Of a stretch of 64,000 nucleotides of DNA, positions 27,632-36,224 are shown piece by piece; within the stretch, counting starts at the first letter, position 1; each line of letters starts with the position of its first letter. Origin of the DNA: Undibacterium paludis (GTDB lineage: Bacteria > Pseudomonadota > Gammaproteobacteria > Burkholderiales > Burkholderiaceae_D); assembly GCF_022568815.1 (NCBI RefSeq), contig NZ_JAKZHX010000013.1, forward strand, positions 1 through 64,000, read 5' to 3'. Under the pieces are notes generated by a model, which saw only the letters and a program-made list of their open reading frames with translations, made no database searches and was not told where the DNA came from. Position numbers and translations under genes: made by a program.

Positions 27632-29494
27632 TTAACGTTTGGCCTGTATTGCCTCGATCTGGTCCATGATTTTATTCATGCGGGCAAACACAGCCTGGTA
27701 AGGGGCAGGTGAGGCAAGATCAACCCCTGCGCCTTTGACCAACTCATACGGGTAGGCAGAGCCGCCGGCTTTGAGGATGTTTAGATACTTGTCCTTTGCA
27801 CCTGCCTGGCCCTTGAGGATTTCATCAGCAAACATCGAGCCTGCTGCAATGGAGGTGGCATACTGGAAGACATAAAAGCGATTGTAGAAATGCGGAATAT
27901 AGGCCCATTCGACCGCATAGGTGTCGTCAATCTTCATCACACCTTCTTTGTCGCCATGGTAGCTCTTCAAAATGTCACCATAGATTTTCGACAGTGCTTC
28001 ACCAGTCAGGGATTCTCCCTTGTCAACCTTGCTGTGTACTTCGCGTTCAAAGTCAGCAAACATGGCCTGGCGGAAGAAGGTGCCGCGCAGATTTTCCAGG
28101 GCGGAGCCCAGGTAGAGCAAACGCTCATCATCGCTCTTGGCGATTTTCAGCATGTGATCCAGCAGGAAAACTTCGTTAGTCGTTGAAGCGATTTCAGCCG
28201 TGAAGGTTGGGTAGTCAGCACTGATGAAAGGCTGGTGCTTGTTGGACAAATAGGAATGCATGGCATGACCCCATTCATGGCCCAGGGTCGATACTGATTC
28301 ATAGTCGTCGTTGTAATTGAGCAGCAGATAAGGATGGACATCATAGGCGGCTCCATTCATGTAAGCACCGGAACGCTTGCGTGGACGTGGGTAGACATCC
28401 ATCCAGCGTTCCGTGGTGGCTTTGGCCATGGCTTTTGCGTAGTCATCGCCAAGTGGCTTGACCGATTCCAGCATCAGTTTGATACCGTCTGCAATCGGGT
28501 ATTTGAAATTGCCCGACACCAGAGGCGGGTAAATATCAAAATAGCGCAAATCCTGAACTCCCAGGAGTTTGGCACGCAATTTGAAATAACGGTGCAGGGT
28601 AGGCAGGTTGGCACGCGTCTGGCTCACCAGGGTGTCGTAGACTGCCCGTGGCAGTTTGTTGTTGTCAAGTGCCTGTGTCAATGAATCCGGGTAGTTGCGT
28701 ACCTTGGCATAGGCAGAGTCCCGCTTCAGTTGCTCGTAAAAGGTCACGCCGTAGCTGCGTTCAAATTCTTTCCATTTACCCCAGAAGGCATCAAATACCA
28801 GCTGGCGATCAGCACGGTTCGGTGCTGCTCGATATTTTGTATAAGCTGCCTGGTCTATGCGTACCTCTTCGCCGGTTGACAGCTTGACCTTGGGCCAGGG
28901 CATTTCTGCATTTGAAAAAGTCGAATACACGGCACTGGCAGTATTGGTCGCCATGCCAAATGTTGCGATGATTTCTTCACCTTTTTTATCTAGGGTATGC
29001 TGGCCCGAGCGTAGGATGTCATCAAGCAGATGAGCATAAATGCGCAAACCTTTGTCCTTGGACTGGAAGGTTTCGATCTTTTTCGCGCCCATGCTCAGGA
29101 TTTCCGGCCGCAGGAAGGACGTTGCTTCCTCCACCTTGCTGCCAAGAATGTCGGAGCGCTGGCCCAGGTCCATGCCGGCATTGTCGCCAGTATCCTGGTC
29201 ACGGAACTGGAAAGCGTAGCTCGACAATTTGGCAAAACGTTTCAGCAGGTCAGAATTCAAGTCCATGCAAGTCTTGAAGCGTGCCAGACTGTCACCCAGA
29301 TGGCCGCTGCAGGTCTGGATCTGCTTTAACTGCACTTCCAGTGTCATGGCGTCCTTATCCCAGTCTGCCTTGGTCTGGTACATGTCTTTCAGGTTCCAGC
29401 GGTCTGCTTCTGTTTCGCTGGGGTGCGCTGCATAAACAGCAGCAGGCAGTATCAATGCAACAGCGAACAAGTTACGAATAAGATGTTTATGCAT
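27632..29494 (-). CDS. M3-family oligopeptidase (PepF/thimet-like) with signal peptide
   Basis: A 620-residue zinc metallopeptidase. The zinc motif HEWGHAMHS is followed by the third ligand in PTFTAEIASTTNEVF, as in oligoendopeptidase F. Unlike cytoplasmic PepF it begins with a signal peptide (MHKHLIRNLFAVALILPAAVYA), so it should act in the periplasm on short peptides. It lies upstream of the S46 dipeptidyl-peptidase on the same strand; together they could degrade imported or envelope-derived peptides. Confidence 0.9.
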   Translation of the reverse strand: MHKHLIRNLFAVALILPAAVYAAHPSETEADRWNLKDMYQTKADWDKDAMTLEVQLKQIQTCSGHLGDSLARFKTCMDLNSDLLKRFAKLSSYAFQFRDQDTGDNAGMDLGQRSDILGSKVEEATSFLRPEILSMGAKKIETFQSKDKGLRIYAHLLDDILRSGQHTLDKKGEEIIATFGMATNTASAVYSTFSNAEMPWPKVKLSTGEEVRIDQAAYTKYRAAPNRADRQLVFDAFWGKWKEFERSYGVTFYEQLKRDSAYAKVRNYPDSLTQALDNNKLPRAVYDTLVSQTRANLPTLHRYFKLRAKLLGVQDLRYFDIYPPLVSGNFKYPIADGIKLMLESVKPLGDDYAKAMAKATTERWMDVYPRPRKRSGAYMNGAAYDVHPYLLLNYNDDYESVSTLGHEWGHAMHSYLSNKHQPFISADYPTFTAEIASTTNEVFLLDHMLKIAKSDDERLLYLGSALENLRGTFFRQAMFADFEREVHSKVDKGESLTGEALSKIYGDILKSYHGDKEGVMKIDDTYAVEWAYIPHFYNRFYVFQYATSIAAGSMFADEILKGQAGAKDKYLNILKAGGSAYPYELVKGAGVDLASPAPYQAVFARMNKIMDQIEAIQAKR

Positions 29495-29838
29495 GGCTAA
29501 CGTCCAGGTTGAATTTGATGGAAGTACTGCAGCTTGTGACTCAGGAGGAATATTGTTTATTTGATATACATTGCCGGCACAGGCGAATCTTATAAGTATA
29601 GGTGCCGGGTTTTGGGCAATATTTTGGTCTTAAAGTTCTCAATTGAAAAGTTAAATTGAAAATATATTTTCCGTGATTGATATTTTTTCGATTTTAATGG
29701 CTATTTTTAACGGAATTGATATTGCCACAAGGTATTTTTGCAGACTGGAACCGCTACAGCTTATTGATCGGAAGAATTCGATCTTGATATCTATCATCTA
29801 GTGACTTTCTGGTAATAAGGTTTAAGTGTAGAGAGCGT
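29495..29838. other. AT-rich intergenic region before the M3 peptidase gene
   Basis: About 340 bases of AT-rich sequence (notably 29620-29720) containing the M3 gene promoter by position. I see no RNA gene, repeat or clear -35/-10 pair here. Confidence 0.5.
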
Positions 29839-29868
29839 AAAAAAAGCGAACCTGAGTTCGCTTTTTTT
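29839..29868 (-). terminator. Rho-independent terminator of the ABC/M1 operon
   Basis: AAAAAAAGCGAAC-CTGA-GTTCGCTTTTTTT forms a stem with T-runs in both directions, 20 bases past the stop of the permease-aminopeptidase gene. Confidence 0.92.
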
Positions 29869-29888
29869 GTGCATCGCATCATTGATGC

Positions 29889-32800
29889 TTACTTATTCTC
29901 CATTTCCACCTTCACCATATTGTCGTCCGGTTTTCGGTCCACATACTTGTTATCGGGATCAAGCCCAGCCTTACCTGGCAGTCCTTTGACGATGAGCTTG
30001 AAAGACATTTCCTTGTGATTGATCAGCTTGCGTTCCCGAATCAGGGGCTTGCCGTCCTTGTCATCAACACCAATGTCTATCCAGTCCTGCAAAGCGATCT
30101 CTTTTTCTGTTCCCAGTTCATCGGCTTTCAGTTTTTTGCTGCTGACTGCTAGCGAGACTTCATACTCTCCACTGGCCAGTGCTTTTGCACTGGCTGAGAT
30201 GGCGCGGTTTTCAAAAAGGATGATGGATTCAAACAGGTCATCAATCAGATAGTGCATGTCTGCTGGTGTTACTCTACGCAGTGCATTCAGCATAACCGTA
30301 CTGCTGGGGTAGGGTGCTCCTTTATTGGCATGCGAGGCAAGTACATCACGCAAAGCCAGGTTGACTTTATCTTCACCAATCAGGTCTTGCAGCAAATACA
30401 TGGACAGGCTGCCTTTTGAGTAGTGGATATAGTTCTGGTTTTCGTTCTGGGCCAGAGGCAATTCCTTTTTTCTTTCCTGGCTGCGACCCTGGAGGTAGCG
30501 ATCGAGTTCAAATCGGAGAAAACGTCGCATGGTGGCCTCACCGTAAGTCTGCTTCATGACCATCAGGGCAGAGTATTGCGCCAGGGTTTCCACCAGCATC
30601 GTGCCACCCCGGGTATTGCCTGAGATCAGTTGATGCGCCCACCATTGATGTGCCACCTCATGGGCAGTCACGTAGAAGGGGTAATCGACTTCTCTGGTAT
30701 TGCTGTCATTGACATTGGCGATGAAGCCTATGCTTTCTGAATAGGGTATGGTGTTGGGGAAGGCCTGTGCAAAACTGGCGTAGCGCGGGAATTCAACGAT
30801 GCGCACCAGTTTGTGCTGATAAGGGCCAAAATGTTGCGTGTAATAATCGAGTGATTTTTGCACCCCTTTGATCATGCGCTCAAGATTGTATTCATGGCCT
30901 TTGTGGTAGTCGATTTCTATGGCGATATCTTTCCAGTGTGCTGTTTTGACAGCATAACGTCCGGACAGAAAGGCATAAAAATTCAGGATGGGCTGTTCAG
31001 GTGCATAGTGATAATAATGACGACCATCTTCCTGCCATTCACGCTTCAGGCTGCCTGGAGCAATGGCCATCTGGTCCGCACTGGTGGAGACGACAGCATC
31101 AAAATTGACCCAGTCGGCATCGTTGGAGATGTAATTATTCGACAGAGCCCGGGCATCATCGCGTTCTGCCATGCGTTCTTTCTCTGGCAAGCCATGTTTG
31201 CGTCTGGTTTTCTCATCGCTGAGTTCCAGGGCGGGTTGGTAACCGATGTGAGGCATCAGTGTGCTGTTGAAGAAAGTGCCGTTGTACAGGACAGTCCGGC
31301 CTGAACTCATGCCCAGAAAAGTTTTTGGTGTTACTGCCAGTTCAAAATGCAGATGCAATTTTTCACCTGGCGCCAGCGCACGTTGCAGTTTGTAGCTGTG
31401 GAACTGGAGGTCTTTGTCCGCAATATGCTTTGTGCTGGCGCTATCGATGACAAACTTCTCGACATCGATATCGTCAGAAAGCGTGAAGAATATTTCATCA
31501 ATGTGAGCCTGGCTGCGATTGACCAATTCATAGTCCCCTGCTATATGGGCGGTACGTGTTGCAGGGTAGATATCAACTTTGAGTTTGACATCGGTGATAC
31601 GTGGTTGTGTCTGGTTGGCAAATTTCTTGTAGCGCTTCTCATACTGTGCATTTTCAGCCTGTTTTTCAAAATTGTTTTTGTATGGCTGCAGAATATTCGT
31701 GAAGTAGAAAATTGCAGCGCCACTCAGCGCATATATTCCCGCTCCACCAAACAGCAGCGTGGCATTGCTTGCATTGAAGGCCTGTTTGGCGAGGCGCAGG
31801 CGGCCGCGGATTTCCGTGCCAGTGCCACGTGCCCAAAGCATCAGTGACGCCGCAATTAATACCAGACAGGCTCCTCCCCAATGCAGCATATACCAGTGTA
31901 TCAGCGGCAGTGCATGTCCATAGGCGTTCATGTCTGAATAGGGCAGGGACGGCGCATAGCCAAAGCGAAACAGGGGATGTTCCATGCCCAGCGCGGGCAG
32001 CGCAATCAGTGCTACGTAATAGGCGATCATCAGCAGATAGCCCAGGTACTTGTGATTGACTATCGCCTGTATCGACATCGCCAGTATGGCCAACAGTGCA
32101 TAAGCAGGCCAGTCCAGGAGGAATAACTGGTACAGATAGAGGCTGATTTCGTAGTTTGTATATCCCTTGAACGTTTGTATCAGGATGCCGCATAACATCA
32201 AAACGAGCAACATGATGCCCTGAAGGAGAATCAGCGCCATCAATTTGGATGTGAATGTCAGCCAGTTGGGTGTTGGCAGGGCATCAAGCAATTGCGCTAC
32301 ACGCGCATCACGCTCGCGCCAGACCAATTCACCTGCATAAAAGGTGGTGACGGTTAGCATGAACAGGGCAAAACTTCCCCCGACCAGTTCCAGGATGGCA
32401 TAGGTAACCGGGTAAGTTGGTGTGCCAAACATTTTGGTCGCCGTGTTTGAAATAGCAAACATGAAGAGCACACCGGACAACATGATGACAATGAAATACA
32501 CATTCTTTACTGATTCGCGCAAATTCAGCATGGTCTCAGCAAACAACAGCCTCCAGTTTCTGGCGCCAGAGAACGAAGGGATGACTTTGGGGATGGCGGT
32601 ATTACCTGTGGTCGTGACCTTGACGTCTTTTTTCTGTTTGCCGGTACCAGCGACATTTGTAAAACTGAATTTCCAGTAGCATATGGACAGGCAGGCCAGG
32701 CCAACACCGGCCCAGATCAAACGATTCAGCAGGAAATTGCCGCTCAAACCTATCTGCCTGGAATTTTTGTCTGCAATACTCCAGTACTCGGTCATGTAGC

Positions 32801-33458
32801 TGACTGCCGCAGAGCCGAAAGGGTCAAGCAGGGATGCCAGCATCTTGTTGTCCAGATCGCGCATGAAGGAACGTGCCACCATGTAGGCGATGAGCAGTAC
32901 AACACTGGAAATATACACCGGCATCATGCGGCGGCTCAGTGCTGCCATGGTAAAGAAGATGCCACCAAAAATAATGAAATTGGGCAGTACGGAGTAGGCG
33001 TAGGGGATAAGATAGGACATTAACTGCGGATGACCCAGGCGCGCAACCTCTATGCCAGGCAGGTAGCAGCCCAGCCAGGCACCCAAACCCATCCCTGCGA
33101 AAATAATCATTGAGCTTGACAGGGCACCGAGAAAACGACCTGCCAGGTATTGAAACTTGCTGATTGGCGCACTATAAAAAAAATGCCAGGATTGATGTTC
33201 TATGTCCTGATGCGTCGCCTGCCCCATGATGGCCGCGACAGTACTCATGGCTATATATCCGAGAAATGTGATGCTCTGGAAGACGGCCACCGGTGCATTG
33301 ATATGTATTTTTCCACCGAAGTCAATCGATGCTCCGCTGAATACGCCGCCTGCTGCGGCAACCCACAGGAGTGCCAGACCGAAGAAAACGAGAAAATAGA
33401 CATATGTGGACGGGCTGCGCAGCTTTTGCCTCAGTTCGAAGAGGATGATCGTTAGCAT
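29889..33458 (-). CDS. ABC-2 permease fused to an M1-family aminopeptidase
   Basis: A 1189-residue fusion. The first 580 or so residues are hydrophobic, with about 12 helices in two ABC-2-type permease blocks, each starting with a short LRE-like amphipathic segment. After a last transmembrane helix (near 580) the C-terminal half is an M1 metallopeptidase: zinc motif HEVAHQWWAHQ (His933, Glu934, His937) and the third ligand Glu957 in MLVETLAQYSAL. The peptidase should face the periplasm. The cognate ATPase gene ends 9 bases upstream. The architecture is known in Gram-negatives but its substrate is unclear. The start has TGAGGAAC upstream, embedded in the ATPase stop region. Confidence 0.9.
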   Translation of the reverse strand: MLTIILFELRQKLRSPSTYVYFLVFFGLALLWVAAAGGVFSGASIDFGGKIHINAPVAVFQSITFLGYIAMSTVAAIMGQATHQDIEHQSWHFFYSAPISKFQYLAGRFLGALSSSMIIFAGMGLGAWLGCYLPGIEVARLGHPQLMSYLIPYAYSVLPNFIIFGGIFFTMAALSRRMMPVYISSVVLLIAYMVARSFMRDLDNKMLASLLDPFGSAAVSYMTEYWSIADKNSRQIGLSGNFLLNRLIWAGVGLACLSICYWKFSFTNVAGTGKQKKDVKVTTTGNTAIPKVIPSFSGARNWRLLFAETMLNLRESVKNVYFIVIMLSGVLFMFAISNTATKMFGTPTYPVTYAILELVGGSFALFMLTVTTFYAGELVWRERDARVAQLLDALPTPNWLTFTSKLMALILLQGIMLLVLMLCGILIQTFKGYTNYEISLYLYQLFLLDWPAYALLAILAMSIQAIVNHKYLGYLLMIAYYVALIALPALGMEHPLFRFGYAPSLPYSDMNAYGHALPLIHWYMLHWGGACLVLIAASLMLWARGTGTEIRGRLRLAKQAFNASNATLLFGGAGIYALSGAAIFYFTNILQPYKNNFEKQAENAQYEKRYKKFANQTQPRITDVKLKVDIYPATRTAHIAGDYELVNRSQAHIDEIFFTLSDDIDVEKFVIDSASTKHIADKDLQFHSYKLQRALAPGEKLHLHFELAVTPKTFLGMSSGRTVLYNGTFFNSTLMPHIGYQPALELSDEKTRRKHGLPEKERMAERDDARALSNNYISNDADWVNFDAVVSTSADQMAIAPGSLKREWQEDGRHYYHYAPEQPILNFYAFLSGRYAVKTAHWKDIAIEIDYHKGHEYNLERMIKGVQKSLDYYTQHFGPYQHKLVRIVEFPRYASFAQAFPNTIPYSESIGFIANVNDSNTREVDYPFYVTAHEVAHQWWAHQLISGNTRGGTMLVETLAQYSALMVMKQTYGEATMRRFLRFELDRYLQGRSQERKKELPLAQNENQNYIHYSKGSLSMYLLQDLIGEDKVNLALRDVLASHANKGAPYPSSTVMLNALRRVTPADMHYLIDDLFESIILFENRAISASAKALASGEYEVSLAVSSKKLKADELGTEKEIALQDWIDIGVDDKDGKPLIRERKLINHKEMSFKLIVKGLPGKAGLDPDNKYVDRKPDDNMVKVEMENK

Positions 33459-33467
33459 GTCCGTTCC

Positions 33468-34406
33468 TCAGGTTGTGATTGGAGCTGCAGTAGCGGGCAT
33501 AAGCCGGGCGGTCGCTTGTGTCGCTTGTGGTGCCGATAGCAGGCCGGTCATGGCGGAGAAATACACATCTTCGAGATTACCTTGTACTGCGGAAAATTCA
33601 TGGTCAGGCTGGTCGTCGGCATACACATGTATCAGTGTACGGCCAGATGTCAGACGGCTTGATATCAGTTGATATGCGCTCTTGTAGTGGGCCAGTTCAG
33701 ATTTTTCAATGAATTTTTTCCATATCTTGCCTTGTATGCGCTCAACCAGGTCCAGTGGTTCACCGGTCAGAATGACGCGCCCCTTATTGATGATGGCCAT
33801 GTGATTGCACAGGTCGGCAACATCTTCAACTATATGAGTGGACAGAATGACGATTTTTTCCGTACCTATGTCTGACAGCAGATTGTGAAAACGCACACGC
33901 TCTTCGGGGTCCAGGCCGGCTGTCGGTTCATCGACGATGATCAGGCGCGGATCGCCGAGCAGAGCCTGGGCAATCCCAAAGCGCTGGCGCATGCCGCCTG
34001 AAAAACCACCCAATTGTTTGTTCCGGACATCGTATAAATTGGTTTGATGCAGCAGGGCTTCAACAACGGCTTTGCGCTGACTGCGGTTTTCCAGTCCTTT
34101 TAAAATGGCAAAATGCTCAAGCAAGTCGTATGCGGTGACTTTGGGGTACAAGCCGAAATCTTGTGGCAGATAACCGAGCAGGCGCCTGATCTGGTCTTTG
34201 TTTTCACTGATGTTCAAGCCATCGAAAAGAGCATTGCCCGAATCTGCATCTTGCAAGGTAGCCAGGGTGCGCATCAGGCTCGATTTTCCGGCGCCATTTG
34301 GTCCCAGCAGACCGAACATGCCTGCCGGTATCGTCAGGTTGATATTGTCCAGCGCCTGTACGCCATTGCTATATTTTTTCGAAAGTTGCTGTATGCAGAG
34401 TTCCAT
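33468..34406 (-). CDS. ABC transporter ATP-binding protein (partner of the permease-M1 fusion)
   Basis: A 312-residue ATPase. It has Walker A LLGPNGAGKSSLMRTL, a Q-loop in LPQDFGL, the signature LGGFSGGMRQRFGIAQ, Walker B RLIIVDEPTAGLDPEE, and a switch His in STHIVEDVA. A C-terminal extension of about 85 residues is typical of BcrA/CcmA-like ATPases that pair with ABC-2 permeases. AAGGA sits 9 bases before the ATG. It is the first gene of a two-gene operon with the permease-aminopeptidase fusion. Confidence 0.94.
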   Translation of the reverse strand: MELCIQQLSKKYSNGVQALDNINLTIPAGMFGLLGPNGAGKSSLMRTLATLQDADSGNALFDGLNISENKDQIRRLLGYLPQDFGLYPKVTAYDLLEHFAILKGLENRSQRKAVVEALLHQTNLYDVRNKQLGGFSGGMRQRFGIAQALLGDPRLIIVDEPTAGLDPEERVRFHNLLSDIGTEKIVILSTHIVEDVADLCNHMAIINKGRVILTGEPLDLVERIQGKIWKKFIEKSELAHYKSAYQLISSRLTSGRTLIHVYADDQPDHEFSAVQGNLEDVYFSAMTGLLSAPQATQATARLMPATAAPITT

Positions 34407-34604
34407 GAAATTATCCTTTTTCTTTTTTAAAATAACCTGTGTCCCGTTCAGGATGCAGTTGCGGGCCTGTGTATCTTAGGCGTGGTGATGGATGCCAGGT
34501 ATTTATGCGATGAAACGGACCGTTTGGCGGATGGAATGCGGGAAGCCGGGATAAAGTTGAATAAGGGGCGAACAGTTGAGAAAGGGGCGGGGTGATCTGA
34601 ATTG

Positions 34605-34633
34605 CTGCAAGTTTGTAATCTATGCGCTATAAT
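34605..34633 (+). promoter_or_regulatory. Promoter of ffs
   Basis: A perfect -10 TATAAT (34628-34633) lies 17 bases behind a weak -35 CTGCAA (34605-34610). It predicts a start near 34640, exactly where the SRP RNA helix begins. Confidence 0.75.
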
Positions 34634-34637
34634 TACG

Positions 34638-34738
34638 GCTGGCGGGCCCCTGCGCATTGCGGCATGGCCAATCTGGTCAGGTCGGGAACGAAGCAGCCAC
34701 AGTCATTTCCCGCAAGTGCCGCAGACCAGGCTCGCCAA
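34638..34738 (+). ncRNA. ffs: 4.5S signal recognition particle RNA
   Basis: The small bacterial SRP RNA, which binds Ffh and targets nascent membrane proteins. The conserved core GGTCAGGTCGGGAACGAAGC with its asymmetric-loop partner and GNAR-type tip is at about 34675-34697. The outer ends TGGCGGGCC and GGCTCGCCA pair to close a rod of about 100 nt. A consensus -10 lies 7-12 bases upstream. No intrinsic terminator is obvious directly after it. Confidence 0.95.
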
Positions 34739-34938
34739 CTTCCACTTCTCTTCTTTGTCTATCCAGGATAAGCCAGTGATAGATGTTTCCCTTGGTTTCC
34801 CTCAGGCTATTGGTCCCCCAATAATATCTTATTGGTTTTTTATAATTGCATCTCGGAAAATAAAGTTGCTATCTTGCTACTTTTTTTGAGCAGTGTCAGC
34901 AAAGGCAAAATCATTGTCAACATAGTCCCTTGCCTTAG
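34739..34938. other. Intergenic sequence between ffs and the IS5 element
   Basis: About 200 bases, AT-rich after 34800, with no gene recognised. The last four bases (34935-34938, TTAG) are the left copy of the IS target duplication. Confidence 0.6.
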
Positions 34939-34954
34939 GGAATCTCTGATTAAG
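34939..34954. repeat. Left terminal inverted repeat of the IS5 element
   Basis: GGAATCTCTGATTAAG, matching the right end at 15 of 16 positions. Confidence 0.92.
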
Positions 34955-35015
34955 TAAACGAACTCTGATTAAGAGACGTTAATATAAGCATGTTCCCCAT
35001 AGAATCATAGACGCC

Positions 35016-35975
35016 ATGAAACAGACGACATTTGCCGAAGGTGGATTTGAACGCTACGCCAAGACAACAAAGCGGGCGGTATTCCTCTCCGAGATGAATC
35101 AGGTTGTGCCATGGGCTATGCTATGCGCACTGATAGAGCCCCATTATCCCAAGGCAGGTAACGGACGCCCGCCTGTTGGAGTGGAGCGCATGTTACGCAT
35201 TTACTTCCTGCAACAATGGTTCAACCTGTCGGACCCTGCTGTTGAGGAAGCCTTATACGAATCCGTCTCCATGCGCAGTTTTGCCGCTATTGACCTGGGC
35301 AATGAACCCGTGCCGGATGAAACAACAGTATGCAAATTTCGGCACCTGCTGGAGCGCCATGGCCTTGGCAAGCGTATCTTCGAAGAAGTAGGCCGTCACC
35401 TGCAAGAGCGGGGAATGAGGGTGTCGGGCGGTACTATCGTTGATGCCACCATCATTTCAGCGCCTTCATCCACAAAGAATAAAGAAGGCAAACGCGACCC
35501 GGAAATGCGCCAGACCAAGAAAGGCAATCAATGGTATTTCGGTATGAAAGGCCACATAGGCGTCGACAGCAAGACCAAACTGATCCATGCCGTTGTTGTA
35601 ACGGGAGCCAATGCCCATGATAGCCAGGTATTACCAGACTTACTCCACGGGCGTGAGAAACGATATTGGGGCGACTCAGCTTACACAGGCCAAAAGCAGG
35701 CGGCACGCAGCAAAGCCCCAGGTGTAAAAGACTTTACCAATATCCGGGGCACGCGCAGCCACACCCTGACAGAGGAAGAGCGTCTGACCAACCGCCGCAA
35801 GTCAAGCGTGCGCGCCAAGGTTGAACATGCCTTCTGCATCATCAAGCGTGTGTTTGGATTTACCAAAGTCAGATATCGTGGTTTGCAAAAGAATGCGCAT
35901 CGCTTGTTTGTGACCTGTGCACTGGCGAACCTGTTCATGGTTCGCAGGCGCTTGATGCGCATGCAAGGGGCATAG
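35016..35975 (+). CDS. IS5-family transposase
   Basis: A 319-residue DDE transposase of the IS5 subgroup. The N-terminal DUF772-type domain includes VERMLRIYFLQQWFNLSD. The catalytic residues are Asp in GTIVDATIISAPSS, Asp in YWGDSAYTGQ and Glu in RAKVEHAFCIIKRVFGF, the last within the family's Y(2)R(3)E(6)K-like motif. The frame is intact with no frameshift, so the element may be active. The start lies 77 bases inside the left end. Confidence 0.97.
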   Translation: MKQTTFAEGGFERYAKTTKRAVFLSEMNQVVPWAMLCALIEPHYPKAGNGRPPVGVERMLRIYFLQQWFNLSDPAVEEALYESVSMRSFAAIDLGNEPVPDETTVCKFRHLLERHGLGKRIFEEVGRHLQERGMRVSGGTIVDATIISAPSSTKNKEGKRDPEMRQTKKGNQWYFGMKGHIGVDSKTKLIHAVVVTGANAHDSQVLPDLLHGREKRYWGDSAYTGQKQAARSKAPGVKDFTNIRGTRSHTLTEEERLTNRRKSSVRAKVEHAFCIIKRVFGFTKVRYRGLQKNAHRLFVTCALANLFMVRRRLMRMQGA

Positions 35976-35985
35976 TGTGCCCAAG

Positions 35986-36036
35986 GTGCGAGAAATCGCA
36001 CGAGAAGTGGGGAAATTGGGGAAGCACCTCCCCAAT
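35986..36036 (+). other. Two hairpins in the IS5 right-end untranslated region
   Basis: The first hairpin is GTGCGA-GAAA-TCGCAC (35986-36001). The second is ATTGGGGA / TCCCCAAT (36015-36022 with 36029-36036). Both occur in the partial copy at the left edge as TGGGCGA-GAAA-TCGCCCA (3-20) and TGGGGAA / TTCCCCA (35-53), with base changes that keep pairing. Confidence 0.6.
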
Positions 36037-36224
36037 CTCTGAAGATCAGCATGCTTTGAGCACGATTTTTACTCCCTGTCCTTTACATAGGTGAGAATCA
36101 AAGAAAATTAGAACTTAATCAGATATTCCTTAGGTTCATTGCAGTTCAATTTATTGGCTTTTGAAATTGGCGCAATTTAACAATGGAATTGTTTTTATGA
36201 TGCACATGAAATGGGAAGGTCGTG

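Larger units (their letters stand above)
34939..36129 (+). mobile_element. Complete IS5-family insertion sequence, 1191 bp
   Basis: Terminal inverted repeats GGAATCTCTGATTAAG (34939-34954) and, read inward from the right, GGAATATCTGATTAAG (36114-36129) differ at one position. The flanks are TTAG at 34935-34938 and 36130-36133, a duplication that fits the YTAR target preference of IS5 relatives. A single transposase gene fills the element. The left end also holds a direct repeat CTCTGATTAAG (34944-34954 and 34963-34973). Intact repeats, an intact reading frame and identical target duplications point to a fairly recent insertion. Confidence 0.96.
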
